This document shows positions 12,701 to 27,700 of a DNA stretch of 60,000 nt, one piece after another. Below the pieces are notes generated by a model. It saw only the letters and a list, made by a program, of their open reading frames with translations. It had not been told where the DNA came from and ran no database searches. Every line of letters begins with the position of its first letter. Within the stretch, counting starts at the first letter, position 1. Location of the stretch: contig NC_092561.1 of assembly GCF_037975245.1 (NCBI RefSeq), positions 2,966,501 to 3,026,500 of the forward strand. The letters are read 5' to 3'. Origin of the DNA: Apostichopus japonicus. Its lineage: Eukaryota; Echinodermata; Holothuroidea; Aspidochirotida; Stichopodidae. A program made the translations under genes and the position numbers.

Positions 12701-15700
12701 TAAGCGGACTAGTTTATGGAAAGACTGATCAACATTTGTTCTGGTTTTAGCGCTGGCCTCCACATATCCTATCTTCAATGTTTGTGCCAGGTGGTTACCT
12801 TCCTCTGGTGTTACCTGGTGGTGACAGATGGAAAAAAAACATTCAAATCAAGAACTTTTTGAACAGGGCAAATGATGCCATGACATGGGTAAAACCTTAA
12901 CAAAATCTGTGTGATTAATACCTGAGTATAAAAAAAACCTCCATGTATTAAAAGAACTGGAGCTCCAATGTCTGCAAAATTCATATTGAGTATAAAACAT
13001 TCCAAAGGAACACATAAAATTCAGTTATGTCTCTTGGGCCTGCATATGCTACCAATCCAAACAATTTCAGCTAAGCCCAAAGTTTGACTTCTTTAATTAT
13101 CTTTGTCAGACTATTTGAAGCCGCAGTCTAATATATGATACCCTTCTCAAATGTGTCAGACAGATCCTGAGGAACAGAACCCCCGCATGGACGAACACTT
13201 TAAGAATTCATCCGTACCTTTCCACGAAATATTTCCACAATTTAAAGCATATGAAAAGATATCAAATTTTATGGTATTCGGTTGCCAGTATAAGCACCAC
13301 TGAAATATTTAGTATGCAGCTATGAAGCACGCTTCAAAGAAAAGGTATAGTAATGTATGTGTGTGACCTACAGCAGCATGATTACTTAGAATGTTAGCTA
13401 GCTTTGTGTCAAGAGTACAGTTGGACACTGCTGGAGGGAGCTGCATCTAGGCTGCAGCTAAAGATGAAATCTATTGTTTTATATGCAGTACATACAATAG
13501 GCACTGCAGTATCACACAATAGGCACTGCTGGTCCAAAAAGATAATCTCTATTGTTTGATGTTGATGCAGCCTTGCTGCAGGGCATTTGGGAGCTGCTGC
13601 AGCTTTTCCTTTGACACAGTACTTTAAATGTCCTATTGCTAACAAGGATAAAGTACCAAATCGAGTCTTGTGTACTAGCTACAATAAGATAGATAAGGTT
13701 GTTAAGATAGTATTGTATACATATAATTACATTGTAGAAATATTAATAAATTTAACAGCCTTTGTTTTGGGAATTCAACTGCATAATGTCATTAACTGAT
13801 TCACATTATCCACATCAGTTACCAAGCTTGATGTTCAGAATTAAAACAATTATATCAAACAAGTTTGAACCTCTGCACTTTTCTACATCCCATGCTCAGT
13901 AAGTACTATTTCAGACTCGGTTCTCTTGATCAGCGAACAGGAAGTTGTGTCACAGGCAGTGCTTCTATTACTGCAGTCTATTACTGCTGTTCATGTATAT
14001 TGTCAAATGACACAGGTAAGAAGCAACTTGAACAAGTAAAGGTCAGCGCTGGATACTGGGGTCAATCCTAAATGGTGTTTGCATCACAAATACAACAAGC
14101 ACGATCACTCCCTCTTTCCTCTAGGTAAATCTATTGCTAGGCCCAAATTGCAGGGTCTGATCTGAGCTTACAATACAGATTAGACAAAGATGACATCATT
14201 TTAGACCAGGGGTGGGCAAACTTTTTGAATGAATGGGCTAGATATAAGGGATGAAAATGTGACTGGGCTACGCCTAACCAACGACCTGCTGTTGATTTCA
14301 AACCTTTGATTCCGAGGACTTTCAAGCAATACTGTAGTTGTGTGTACTTAATCTGTATTCATAGGCGTAGGAGGCGGGAGTGGGGGGGGCTAGGGGGGCT
14401 GCAGCCCCCACAACCAAGATTTTTGGTGAAAATTCGGGCAATATGCTGAGAATTTTTCGGGCACCTACTGAAAGAAGAAAAATTTGCAGTTGTGTTTTTC
14501 AATTTTTTGTGTGGAAATTTGGGCAATATGCTGAGAATTTTTCAGGCACCTACTGAAAGAAGAAAAATTTGCAGTGTGTTTTCAATTTTTTTTTGTGAAA
14601 ATGGGCAATATGCTGGGATTTTTTTGGGCACCTACTGAAAGAAGAGTAATTTGCAATGTGTTTTTCAATAGTTAAACTGATATTGTTATTATCATTATTA
14701 TTGTAACAACTTCCCCAATAATTAAAACCAATATGGAAGGGTAATAACACGGAAAATATAACCAACATTTTTCGCGCGCTCCGCGTGCATTCAACGTCTT
14801 TACGTACATATCATATAGGCTTTCATCGGTTAGTGGCATGTGATGTAATAACCGATGAAAGCCTATATGATATATGCACATTAACATGTTGAATGCGCGC
14901 AGAGCGCACAAAAATTTGGTTATATTTTTCGGGCAAGTCGTTACAGCCCCCCCCCCCCAAATCAAATTAGGCTCCTACGCCTATGTCTGTATTCACAAAA
15001 ACATTATGACAATACAGTACAGTTGATAATTAATGGGGATAATAAGGCCTACCTGACAGCATCGTTAGTGCCGATAAATTATAAGCAGCTAGCTCATTTT
15101 TTGTGGTGATGTAAAATTGATTGATTCTTTTTCCTTTTTCTTGAGACATCTGGCGGGCCGCATGTGGCCCCCGGGCCGTAGATTGCCCACCCCTGTTTTA
15201 GACAAACCTTCTTCCCCCAGGATTGATGCCACATCCTACTATTTGTAACTTTAGGTACAAGTCATGATATATGTTAAACTTATACACACACTGTAAATGC
15301 TACAAACTGTTACATATTGTTCCTTAAGTGAATGACACACAAGATCTCCTAGTCAATTTGCCAACCTTTTTCCATCCAATTTCAGAAGAGATCTCTACTG
15401 TAAAGATTAAATGACAATCAAGCATTACATCCCTGGTTGCCATGGACACTGCATGTTCAATAAACAGTCTCAAGGAGTTGTGGGGGTGAGGGTCAAGTGA
15501 AGTAAATATAATGGTCAACAAACTGCCCACTCGCTGCTAACAATTGCAACTTAGGCAGAATGAGAATTTACATAATTAACTAATATATAATGCAAATTAA
15601 ACATCAATGTCTAATTTCCTTTAAGTGTTGAATTGACAACAAAACAGACATAAAAACAGCTGCCAATACCATAGGGAGTCAGAATTGGCCAATTAAATTT

Positions 15701-18700
15701 AATTGAGATATGAATTTTGACAGTTTTCTCTCTGTTTTTGTTGTAGTTGCTTTGTTGTTCATATCATTTTTCTTGTTCCGCTTTTTTTTCTGTGAAGTTT
15801 GTTGTTTTGTAGTTTATTATGTTTTATCGTTATTTTCTTGGGGGTGGGGATGGGGTGGGGTGTGGGAGAGAGGTCTCAGTGACAACTACTACCACTTGCA
15901 ATTTGCAAAAATGTTTCAGAAACTCCAAGACTCACTTCTTTAATATTTACAAATGGCAACACTTATTTGTCTCAGACTATCAATGGGATACATGTTCCTA
16001 TAGTACAGTATTCATGCACAGTCTGTAGCTGGAAAACTGGTAAAACTTCAATTAAACACAGCACCCTAATTACCCTTTCTTGGAGGATAATCAACCAGCT
16101 ACTTCTCAGCTATAAGACTCTGAGCTCCATCGACCACTTTAATAATGCCATGAAGCTTTCCGTCATCTCATCTCAAGAGACATATTTTTCCATGTTTGAT
16201 GTTGAAAGTTTACGTCTGATGGAAGCTTCAAAAGATACAACAAATCCAACATTGCTAATCGTAATTGGATTAGGATCACCGGAATACTGAATGCTTCCTC
16301 TTGAGTATGAAAACCTCTTTTAGCTTAGCACTAACTTTTCTCCTCCCATTTGGATGTATCTTTAACACCTTACTTATTTTTCATGAATAGTTAATTAAAT
16401 AGCAAAATAAAACTAAAACGTTTGATATAAAACTAAGTACTGTGTGCATGATCATAATGTTGTGTTGGGAGGTATGATCAAACTTAACACGTTTCCCTTT
16501 AACAATCCCTTACACATGTATCCCTTTAATATGCCTTTAACATACCCCTTGATATATCCCTTACATGTGTATCCCTTTAACATATCCCTTGATATATACC
16601 TTTAATATATTAATTTTCTGCATCTTATCCTTCATCAAGACCATTACTGTCAGACCCCTTTAGGGTAGATAGGATATCCCAATTATAAATGTACCAATCA
16701 GTACACTACTAAATTATCCAAATCTTGGCTGCTTCTAAAAATTATTAAAGGGTTCCTCTAATTTCCATTAAACTTGGCCTATCTCAAGAATTATGTATGC
16801 GACACACGCTTGTAAATCAGTGTAACTGTTATTGCAATTCCTAATTCTAAATTCAGATTTGGTCGATGGTATAGTGTACTAAAGATCATTTATCTGTACT
16901 GGCCCCAAATTGCAAAAGCTAGGGCCGGTAAAAAATGCTAAAAGTATTCAAAGACTGATATATGATTTGATATGATCCTCCATATTATTACTAGCAGCCT
17001 TTGAATGTCATTAAATTAGACTGCTTTAATAAATAGCTTGATGTGGAGAATTGCTTTTGGAGGGAAAGCATAAAAATGTGCTCTTGTTGAAATGTTAGAT
17101 TCTCTGGGTGACCATAATCTGACTTTATGGCATATTTGGGGGCATTAGTGGTGACATTTCACATGCTTTAAATTTAAAATTAAATCCCAAGTCCAATTCC
17201 ATATAAAGACCTGCATATTTTCTAAATACTGTATGTATTTTATGCAGATTTAATAGCACAATTCTACACAATCCAATAGAAGTCATTAAATTGTCAAACA
17301 TTTTAGTTACTTGAAAAAGGACATAATTCTGTCCTAAGATTAATTTATATACAACACTTGACATTGCAGACATCAAATCATATGTACACTCATGTAACGT
17401 GCATGTACTGTGCTATGATACACACACTATAATGTAAAAGCATATATGTGGAGATAGTACTGTACACACATGTCTATTTTAAGGTGTGAAGACTCGCGTA
17501 AAATGAAACGTCTCATGCCGGTAATCTGACCTAGTTTTGAATGAGGTGTAACAGAAGTGTAAGACACCACCATCGATCCCAGAAAATACACACACAGCTT
17601 GCTATCCTTGGTAATTAGACACCAGTGTACAGTCAGTACTGTATGTATACTGTACAGCTGCGGTCAATACCCACAGCACAGTGTATAAAGGATACAGCAA
17701 TGGACATCTCAGGTCCAGCTAAAGATAACAAGGTATCATATTATATTTTGTAGCGAAACAAACAAAGCGTCACTTGCAAGCAACAGAAAGTTAACTTTTT
17801 CAGATGGCCGCACACGGTTTGGGGCTAGTCTTCAATGCCTTTAATTAAGCTAGAACACATCCTTCAAATATCACTCAGTTATGACTCACATATATGTGAC
17901 TAAATTTCCATGATCTATTCCTTCTCCTCCCTAGACCACCTTTCTCAATATTTACAATTATTCTGTTGCCTCATCATTTCTTGAAATGTAGTCAAAGATT
18001 TTCATTCAGTGTACTATCAAATTAACTCAAGGACATTCTGTACGTTCAGTGATTCATGAAAACAGTGATAATACTTCAATCGGTAAACAATGCGTCTCCT
18101 TTATGAGAGAACAAAGAGGTTGGCATTTATTATTATTTCTAGGAAGTTTCTCAAAGTTATCATGTCACAAAGACGACTCTTGATTTAATCTTCCCTACAG
18201 AGTTGATTCACAGCTCTAGGAAGACATCCTGCTGCTAAATTTCACAGGCTGTATATATACAGTAATATTACAAGTCCCAGTACCTCAAGTTAATAAGTTA
18301 TACAGAATATGTAGGTACAGTACATGTACAGTAAATATATCCCAAGCTGAAAATAACATCAAATGATACCAAAATTACCCAAAAGACGTTCCGTCATTGC
18401 TGGCTGACTATCTGCTCAAAAGGCCATATCCAATTTGCTTCACTCCAAAAGTACAGTACTGCAGTTTTATCTTCAACCAGTTAATTAACGTCCTACTAAT
18501 TTACCCCTGCCCCTCATCTCCTCCCCTCTCCCCACCCCCTCAAAAAAGAAGAAAATAGTCAACTTCAGGGTACAGTAGCTTCTGTAAACTGTCCACTCTC
18601 CGTCCCAACCTCTGTCCCACTCTCCGCCCCAACCTCTGTCCCATTGTCAGTCCCATTCTTGGCCACTTTCTACATCACATTGTCCATCCCTTTCTTCATC

Positions 18701-21700
18701 CCATTCTTTGCCCCTTTCTCGGTCCCATTCCCGTCCCACTCTCTGTCCCATTCTTCCTCCTTTTCTACATACAGTACCATTCTCCATCCCTTTCTTCATC
18801 CCATTCTTCATCTCATTCTTTGGCCCTTTCTCCATCCCATTCCTGTCCCACTCTCCGTCCTCCCTTTCTTCGTCCGATTCTTGGTCCCTTTCTTCATCCC
18901 AATCTTCGTCACTTTCTTCATTCTATATAAAGTACTGTACATGTGCCATCACCCTGTATCTGTGGTTATCAGTTGTGAACGCTATGACACTAATTACACT
19001 CAGTATCAACATGTTATATCTTAGAATTTTAACACACACTACTAGAAAAACATATCCTTGTATGTTTCCAGGACATACATATTTTTACATAGTGGCAACG
19101 ATCATGTTATCTTAGGACTTCCTCCATTCGAACTTGCTTACCACTTGATCAGTAACTTTCACTTCACTGAGATACAGTTTGGGTTTCTCGATCCTGCCTT
19201 AAAATCAACAACAACAACAAATCCTTTCCTAACCAGGATGCCCATGTGTACTGCTTGAAAATAATTGTTTTTACAAGCAGTCATAATAACAGACTCTGAA
19301 TCAAATCCAAATATCACACGGAAATATAATCCAGTTTAAAGGTATATATATCTATAATAGAAAGTTATATATTACACAGCAATTAAAAAGAAATGCTATA
19401 AAAAAACACTTAAGAAAGATTGATATTGATAGTTGAACTGTTTTGTTACTGCAAATACAGTATAAAAGTAGATCTAAAAGAGGTTGTAATCGGCCATAAC
19501 AAAGTTAGCATTGACATTTGTTGTCAAACTCAAAAAATTGCAATAAATTTCATGTCAACATGTTAACGAGCTACAAAGCTGAGAAATGTTAAACTGCAAA
19601 AAGTTTTACAAGAAGAATTTTTCTTTTTGTATATATCAGATTTCACCTTCATAATTTCACGCATACAAAGTATTAATATTAAAGTATTAAGGTAGAATCA
19701 AAACATCAAATCACAGATCTTGAGATACCCGTGTAAAGGGTACATGCAAAGAACACCAAACCTTCCAATCCCTTCAACCTTTCTCCCAACCCCTCCCTCC
19801 CCCTACCCACTCCTCAATTGAGGAAACCTAACCTAATAGTGGCATCCTTTATGGTCTAAATTATCTCATTTTCCTTTTGTTGCACATTCAAGTTATACAC
19901 AAGGGGGGGGGGGGGGAGGGGTGGATGGTTGCATAGATGTCAAAGTGTGTTCAGCACAGGTAAGAGAGGAGAGCAGTATCACATAATGGTATCACACCAC
20001 AATTAGAGTAGTGCATGTCCGCCTGAGAGGTTAACCATCGGAAAATAGCCTTAAAGTGCCCTACTGTGTTGATTTGTGTGGCATTTTCTGAGTCATCACC
20101 ATTCTTTTTGATGCCTGGATGTTGAAGCGGATGAAATAAACTACTGATGGTCTAAAAATCCGGAGGATTGAAGGTGATTTAAGGTATTTTAGAAAATCTT
20201 GGGTGAAACGAGAATATTCCGCAGTGAGAGCTAGCAGATTGGTTAGCAAGCAACTACATGATAAACTTTGAGCTCTTCTAGCTCAAAATCTAAACGGTCA
20301 TGGTGGCAAAAGTTGAATATTTTATGATAGCCATCAGCTATCATATGGTGGGTAGGATATGTCAGTTGAAAACGTCTATCTATGCTCAATCGGCCTTGGA
20401 AAGTGACCAGTTTAGTGTTTAAGTCAATGGGAGTAATTAATTGTGGCGCAGTACCTAATAATGTGATCATGTGTCTCAGGCAAACACATACAGTTACAGT
20501 TTATAACTTGTGAAACAGTGTGACAAGGGGTGGTGGGTGGGGGAGGGGGAGGGGCCTGTACTGCAACATGATGTGTGTACTATCCTAACCAAAAGCAATA
20601 CTGTAAAAAAAAATGGAATAACTATTTACATCGGTGATTAATTGAGATGTTATTAATGACTTACATTTTGCAACCCACTCAGTTCCTGACAGGAATTGAA
20701 ACATGAATGGTGACTATACTCTCATCAACTGATTGCTGACCTTCCTTTCATGTTAAGTTATGGAAACAGGGAGGAGGAAACCAGTGGCGGAGCTAGGGGT
20801 ATTGGTCAGGGGGGGCGAGAATGTTCTGTAGGGGCGCTTTCGACACTATCTAAGCGGAGCGCCACCACAGGTTGGCGCGGAGCATACAGAAAATTTTGGA
20901 GTAAAGATACTCCCTAGATCGCCGGAAATGACCCTTTCTGGGCCTTGCTAATTTGCAGATAAACGAAGAATAAATAGATGTTAGAGCATTTTGTCAGAAA
21001 ATTACACCAACAAAATGTGACAAATGTCAATAGGTAGATGAGAGCGCAATAAAAAAGTCAATAATCGCGAATAAGTAAAAAGCTGAAAAGGGCACCAGCA
21101 GTCCATTTGAGTCCGTCAGGGGGGACATCCGCCCCCCCCCCTGACTGTATGGACGCTCCGCCACTGGGAGGAAACCAGTGGACAAATGTCATTTATATAT
21201 CATTAGAACTCACCTCTCTCTGCTGTTGTAAATCACACTTGTTGCCCACGAGGATCATTGGAAATTCATCTCTGTCCTTCACCCGTAGTATTTGTCTGTG
21301 GTACTTAAAGATTTCATCAAAACTGAAAGAGATCAAACGATATCGTCACTACTTACTCCACGGATTTAACACCATCCGAATATCGAGCTGAATAATTGGA
21401 CTGTTACGTTCAGCACCAAAACTGTTTCGTTTTCAATTTGCAGCATTTCCACTTAATGAAACTATAAAAAGAACCATTACTACTGTGCTTTGTTAAAGCA
21501 GCATGATTTACAACTCATTCCGAAGCAAATTTGACTAATTTTTTACGGATTTTCTCTGGTTGTCCATTGGGACAATCAAGTCTTTGTTGACATCAACAGC
21601 AGATTTGTCCGTAAAAATGTAGCAAAATAACCAAGAATCACCAAATAACTAATATGACAGTACACTTAAACACATATATCTAGGAGAAATCTGTAGTTTG

Positions 21701-24700
21701 TTGTATAGAACACCAGCTATGGGCCGGTAAAACTCTCCCTCCATGTGGATCATGGGAATTTCAGTATCTCCAAGGTGCTGGAGAGTGAAAACAGTTTATT
21801 AATTGGGGATACTTCGTTACTGTACAATACATGACCTGAAGTTAATATATACTGTATGTAAACACCTCCAAAGCCGTCTTTGGTAGTCCAAACCTTGAAG
21901 ATTATCTAATGTGTTCGTCTCTGACCACCGGATGTACATTAATAATTTGTAGATGATTTAATTTAATTTGATCGAATACTAAATAATTCATTCATTATGG
22001 TGTTTTCTTCTTTCTTTCTTTGGGGGGGGGGGGGGAGGGGGGCTACACAATCATAACTAATTAGTGAGTAGTTCAAATTAATACATCAGGATTTGGGCAC
22101 CACTTTTGCAAGTTTATAAATCTACTGAATACCACTTTAATGAACACCCAGTAACAAGCCTACTGTACTATTAAAGACTGTGTGACACGAAACCGAAACA
22201 TAAATTTGCACCATCAAAATAGGTACTGTACTTTTGAAAACACTGTTCTCTTTTCCATTTTATGACAAATGTCACATGTGAAGGTCAGCAGTTTGGTAGA
22301 AGAACAGAATCAGAGCAGGACTTGTTTAATTTAAAGTTATTTTTTTTCCTAGAAAAGAAATATACAATGGTTCTAAGGCTTTGATAAACGCATCGTGATT
22401 AAAACTGATTAAAACATCTGCAAAATACTGTCTGATACAATATATATCTATCTATATAAATCTATATATATTTTTAAAGTACAGCACATGGAGACTATAT
22501 AGGGTTTCACTTTAAGGTTAAAAGAAGATCCTGTTCAGAACGTAACATTGTTTTACTCTTAATATTTAAGCAATTACTCCTTTGAACTATACATGTAAAA
22601 CTGATATGAGTTAATTCAGATCTCTTCCATGGTGTATGAAAGGATTGTGTGTTGACATATTAACATACTGAAAGTATTATTCTTAACATATTGCACAACT
22701 TACTGTTATGTCTGAACAACCTGATTAGCAATGCTGAAAAACAATACTGCAGCTATCACACAGGACTACATAATAAGAATATTATAAACATTTAAAAGAA
22801 ATTCTTTGCAAAAATGAAGTAACATCATTCCAAAACTCAGGCACCGAAACTTACTGTACCTATAGCTTTGAAATATTTTGTTTTCGATGTTGCTACATTA
22901 AAGCTTTTCTGTATAGACCCCAACCATAGCACGCTATCATGGTAAAGTTTCTTGAGATTATGTACAGTAATCGACCTGCCTTGGTGATAAAATGACCTCT
23001 TTTTATCAATTAGTCTGCAACACCCTGCCACATATTTTATCTTGTATGAGGGTCTTTGTGTGAATGCTGTATGATTAACTAAACTATAGCTGATCTTTAA
23101 GGAAAGACATGAGTTTGGGGTCTGTGTGCCATATTTAACCAACATGGCCACAAAACAGATAGATGGCTGTACTGCCTGTAGGTTTGTCAAGTTTGCTAAT
23201 ATTTATATTTATTAGTAACTAGTGCACACTCTACTGTACATACCACATCGATACTTGGGTAACTTTGAATCTTTTTAACTGAAAAGTGAGAAACATGATG
23301 TCAAAGTTGACAGGGTTTCATTGAATATGTTAAATGTACACCATTGGTACGTCCTGTAGAAGTATGAAGGTTGTACTTGAATATTAGGATAGTGTAAGGT
23401 AAGATAGAGCCCTGAGCTATAAAACGAACTATGAGAATGGTTGAAGGAACACCATTGGTAAATTCAGCAGCATGGACAGCTAGGTCTGGCCTTGGGAAAG
23501 ATTATGTCCCCAGGGCCCCTCTTGGAAGTCTTCATTTTTCCATAAAAGTGTATTATGAGGACAAGAATCGATTCTCATTCATCCCATATCAGGCAACCTA
23601 ACTTGACCCGGGTTCCAGACTTTAGCTTCAACTGACCCCTCCCCATCCTCTCTTATCTGACTGGGGAGTGTTTAAATATTATAACCTTGGGTATTATTTA
23701 TATACAGAATATTGCTCAAACAACAAGAAGCAAGTTGGTTTTAAGTTAAGGTACATCAAGAGAAGCTAGAGGGCTGTGTTCATCAGCCTGGGTGATTGTT
23801 GCTAAGATACTGTGCTCAAAGTACAAGTTTAAGTGAAAATGGTGCACTACAGATAATCTTTAAATTTTTACCATTTTACAAATTATTATCACTTGCATTT
23901 AAGATTTAATTTGTGCAATGTTGAAAACCTCACTGAAGCATGTTGCTTTTAGTAATCTGCTATATTTAAAAAAAAAAAAATACCGATAGTTTCCCTTTTA
24001 CATGGAAAAATACAAAAGAAAGTGAAAGTTTATCAATTCCCCACAAATCAAATCAGACATATTAAAACTAACATGCAAAACCTAAATAAATTTGAATGTG
24101 ATTATGAAAGCACATGGCTAAACTAACGAGTAAGTGGATTGATGTTGCAACCATTCAATATTCTGTGATCAATCCACACCCGAACATACATTTATATGTA
24201 CCAAGTAAAAAATCTTAAAAACAATTTCCAAAAAGTATCTACTGTACACAGTAAGAACTAAGAAAACAGTAACTCAAGTTCCACACCTAAAAACACTTTG
24301 AGATATATATATTGAGATGCACACATCTATGACCAGGCTCCTCAAAATTCATTCTAATTACTAACGGGCGTAAGACCACGCAGTGAAGTTGCTTTTTGCC
24401 AGAAGAAGGAAAAAAGTCACATTTTATTGCCAACTGGTACAAATAAAGAAGATTTAACACATAAGTCCGTTGGTCAGTTAACAATCATTAGTCAACCAAT
24501 CGTCATGATTTCTGTTCGTTTCTGTAATTATCAGAACATCATGTAGGAATTGAAACCCCAAAATAATGTTTCAATTCTTTTTTTTTAATTTTGAAAGGCA
24601 AACTAAGAGCTTCTTTCTATAGAATTAATTTTAAATACAATACACAAACTAATGACCGTTCCAATAGGATTGAGAATCATCACATGGTAATAAATTATTA

Positions 24701-27700
24701 CTTTTTTTAAGGATTCTTCTTTCTCTCCCATTCGGGCCAAACTTTAAATACTCACCTTGTTCTATTGGTTAATGAAAATACTAGCAGGAATCCTTCCCCT
24801 GACCTCATGTACTGCTCACGCATTGCACTAAATTCATCCTGCCCAGCTGTATCTAATACTGCAAAAAAGAGACAAAAGCAACGAATCATTCATATCTTTC
24901 TCTTTTTCGTAAGTTTATGTCTAGCGAAATAGGAAAATACATCTGTATAAAACATGTTCATGCAGAAGAATGCTTGCATGCCGGCACTTCCCAATGCATG
25001 CTGGGTAATTATGTGGCTCACAAAATTACAGTTTACGTGGGTAAGTTTGAGGACCGTGGGCCTATCAACTATCTTAAATGTGACTATCAAAAACTGGGGC
25101 GGATGACAGTTGAGTTAAGTACAGGTAAACATCTGAATACAATCTTCTTCAGTGTGTGAATAAAGGCTGTAGTTTCAGCTGGTTGCAAAATCAAGTCACT
25201 AACACACCCCCATCCAAATTCACTTAAATCAATTGCTACATTATAGTATAAATACACACTGTCATTAATACAGTCTGTAGGCTTGTATCATGCACTAAAG
25301 TATCATAAAATCAACATCAATAATAATGTATTTGAATCAAAGTCTTTCATGAGTAATTATATTACGCTCTCAAACAACTTCCTGGTTGATCACAATTTGT
25401 ACAAAGACATAATGGGCTACAGGGATAATTGTTCAAGAGGAAACTACCCACTGCTTTTGACATGCATACAAGCAAACTGCCTTTCAAGAGACCCCTTTCA
25501 ATACAGATATTCTATCTCATACACAATGTATCTATATAACACTTGTTGATTCAGCCAAATGTATTCAACTCGATCGGAAATAATTACACAATAGCACTTT
25601 ATGGAGTCATTTATGACTGTTCTGTACATGACGGTTCACATGCATTCAGATGAAGTGTCCATGCTTGAAATGTAAGCATCACATTGTTTCAAAGTATGTG
25701 TTCTACAAACAGCTAAGTCTGTACAGTATGAGCACTTCTTACATTTGAAATGATCTATAGGCATTGTCTTTGATCTCAACTGCATTAATCCATGTACTGT
25801 ACATGTTAAAGCTCATTTTCATTTCCTTCATTCTGTTGGTCCAAATTCATGTAAATCAGTATACTTTTTAAGATTTTGTAGAAAGAATTCCTTTCAACAA
25901 ACTAAACTTTGTGAATCCCCTCCAATCCCATCCCAAATCCCGTAAGGACTCCCAATCCTAAATCTATTCCATCCAATACCTAATCACCCCTTCCTCACCC
26001 CAAATCCCCATCTCCCAATCCTAATTCCCCCCTTCTTAATTCCAAATCCCTTCCTCTCCATCATTAATCCCCTCCTCCCAATCCTATGCATCCCCTCCTG
26101 TCAATCCCCAAATCCCCTCCTTCTAAGCTTGAACACCCCCCCCCTCCTCCTAATCCCAATCTTAAGTGCCCTCCTCCCAATCCTACAAATCCCCACCTCA
26201 CAATCCCCAAATCCCTTCCTCCCAAGCTTGAATCCCCCTCCTACTGATCTCAAATTTCTTTCACTTTCCTATCCCCTATCCTCCTTTTTTTGATTAATTA
26301 ATAATCCGTACATTTCACATAGTTCATTTTCTATGACCTTACAAATGATATCTACACAAACACCCTCTGAAGTCAGCTCAAAGGCAGGTTTAGTAACTTA
26401 ATTTGTTTTTCTCTGCTGTCTCACCGTTTATTTACCAAGCCAAGGGAAAATCCCACGCCACTATTTTGGAAAGCATTGCTTCCTAGAAGTTGGTTTTCCT
26501 TGTTGTTGAATAACAAAATAGCCAGGGACTACTGTGCAATAAAATCCGGCAACAACATGTGCAATATCCTTCTACAATTCTATTTTTGATCTAAAGTCAA
26601 ACAAACAAATGAAGACAGGAAAAGCAGTTTTTGTCCACATTATACAGTGAGAGATGTCTCTAGTTTACACTCATGGCAAATCTGAACTATTTGTAAAATA
26701 GGAAAAGTAAAAAAAAAAAAAACATTGGTCTCTTATTACCCCTTTGCAAAACAATTTGGAAACAAATGAAAATAAACTGTTCAGGGATTAATTTAGCTTT
26801 CAAAATTTTGTATAGCAGTTTTGAAGGCAGAAATTTAGACTTTCTCTTATAAAATACTATGTTTCCTGTCTATAAAAACTACTATACAACTTCTAACACC
26901 CCTTGTAGATCTAGCAATTAGCCAAGTTTTGAATATAATATAGCATTTTGCGATGTGATAATTTATTTCGGACTACATGTTGTTTCATTTAAAGACATGG
27001 GATAAGAAACTTTGTTGGGCGGTAGGCTGGAAAGAAAAAAACAAATTCACTCAAACCCACTCCAGATAATGTGAGCTCTCCATGTCCCATCTAGGTTACT
27101 GTTGACCTTGACTTACACTTATAGGTCAATATCTGCACTTTTCAGCAAAAAAATTCACACAAACACAAACTTAGTTCCACTTCAAACAAGAAATCTAAAC
27201 TTAAGGTCATCATAACTAAGGTCATCATAACTAACTCATCAAAACACGATGTTTTCTGGTGTTTTGTTTTGGGGATTTTTTTTCTTTTTTTTCCAGGAGC
27301 TTGAACACAAAACTAGTATTGTTTCCACCCTTTCTTTCATCAACAGGAAACAGACATCCTTATCCACTTTCGATACCAAATTTTGCCTTTTCAAATTAGC
27401 ACAGAACACAATGTGCATAATTGCTTGTTTTCTTTTTATATCTGTTACAGTATGTACAGAACGGGGAAAATTGTATGGTTAGAAATAACTGCAAGAAAAA
27501 CGAAGGTAAATTATCAGTCCTGATTAAAAATGCACCATAAATCAACAGAAAATAAAACAATTTTCAAATGAAGTTAATTAAATATATATTTGAGACTGCT
27601 TGATAAACAATACATGGTTGATAATCCAGGTCTCATACTACTGCATATATTCATTTATAATTAAGTACAGTGATCTTTTTAATTAAAGTATTCCATTTCA

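Larger units (their letters stand above)
12815..21213 (-). other. R-Ras intron 4
   Basis: The 8.4 kb intron contains the nested hAT-like composite (14207-15195), a MITE (17480-17842), a pyrimidine-rich array (18580-18925), a 17-nt G run (19903-19919) and a hAT-like MITE (20782-21166). The plus-strand 107-codon open frame at 15967-16290 has no recognisable domain and no conservation clue. Confidence 0.7.

Noticed and set aside
15967-16290. 107-codon plus-strand open frame in R-Ras intron 4
   Set aside because: No recognisable domain and no splice or regulatory context; length is within chance for this AT content.
18644-19115. Phe/Pro/Ser-rich open frames of 126-135 codons
   Set aside because: They follow a pyrimidine-rich tandem repeat and are low-complexity artefacts.
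22837-23190. 117-codon minus-strand open frame in R-Ras intron 3
   Set aside because: Would fall between exons 4 and 3, but the R-Ras protein is complete without it and no family is recognised.
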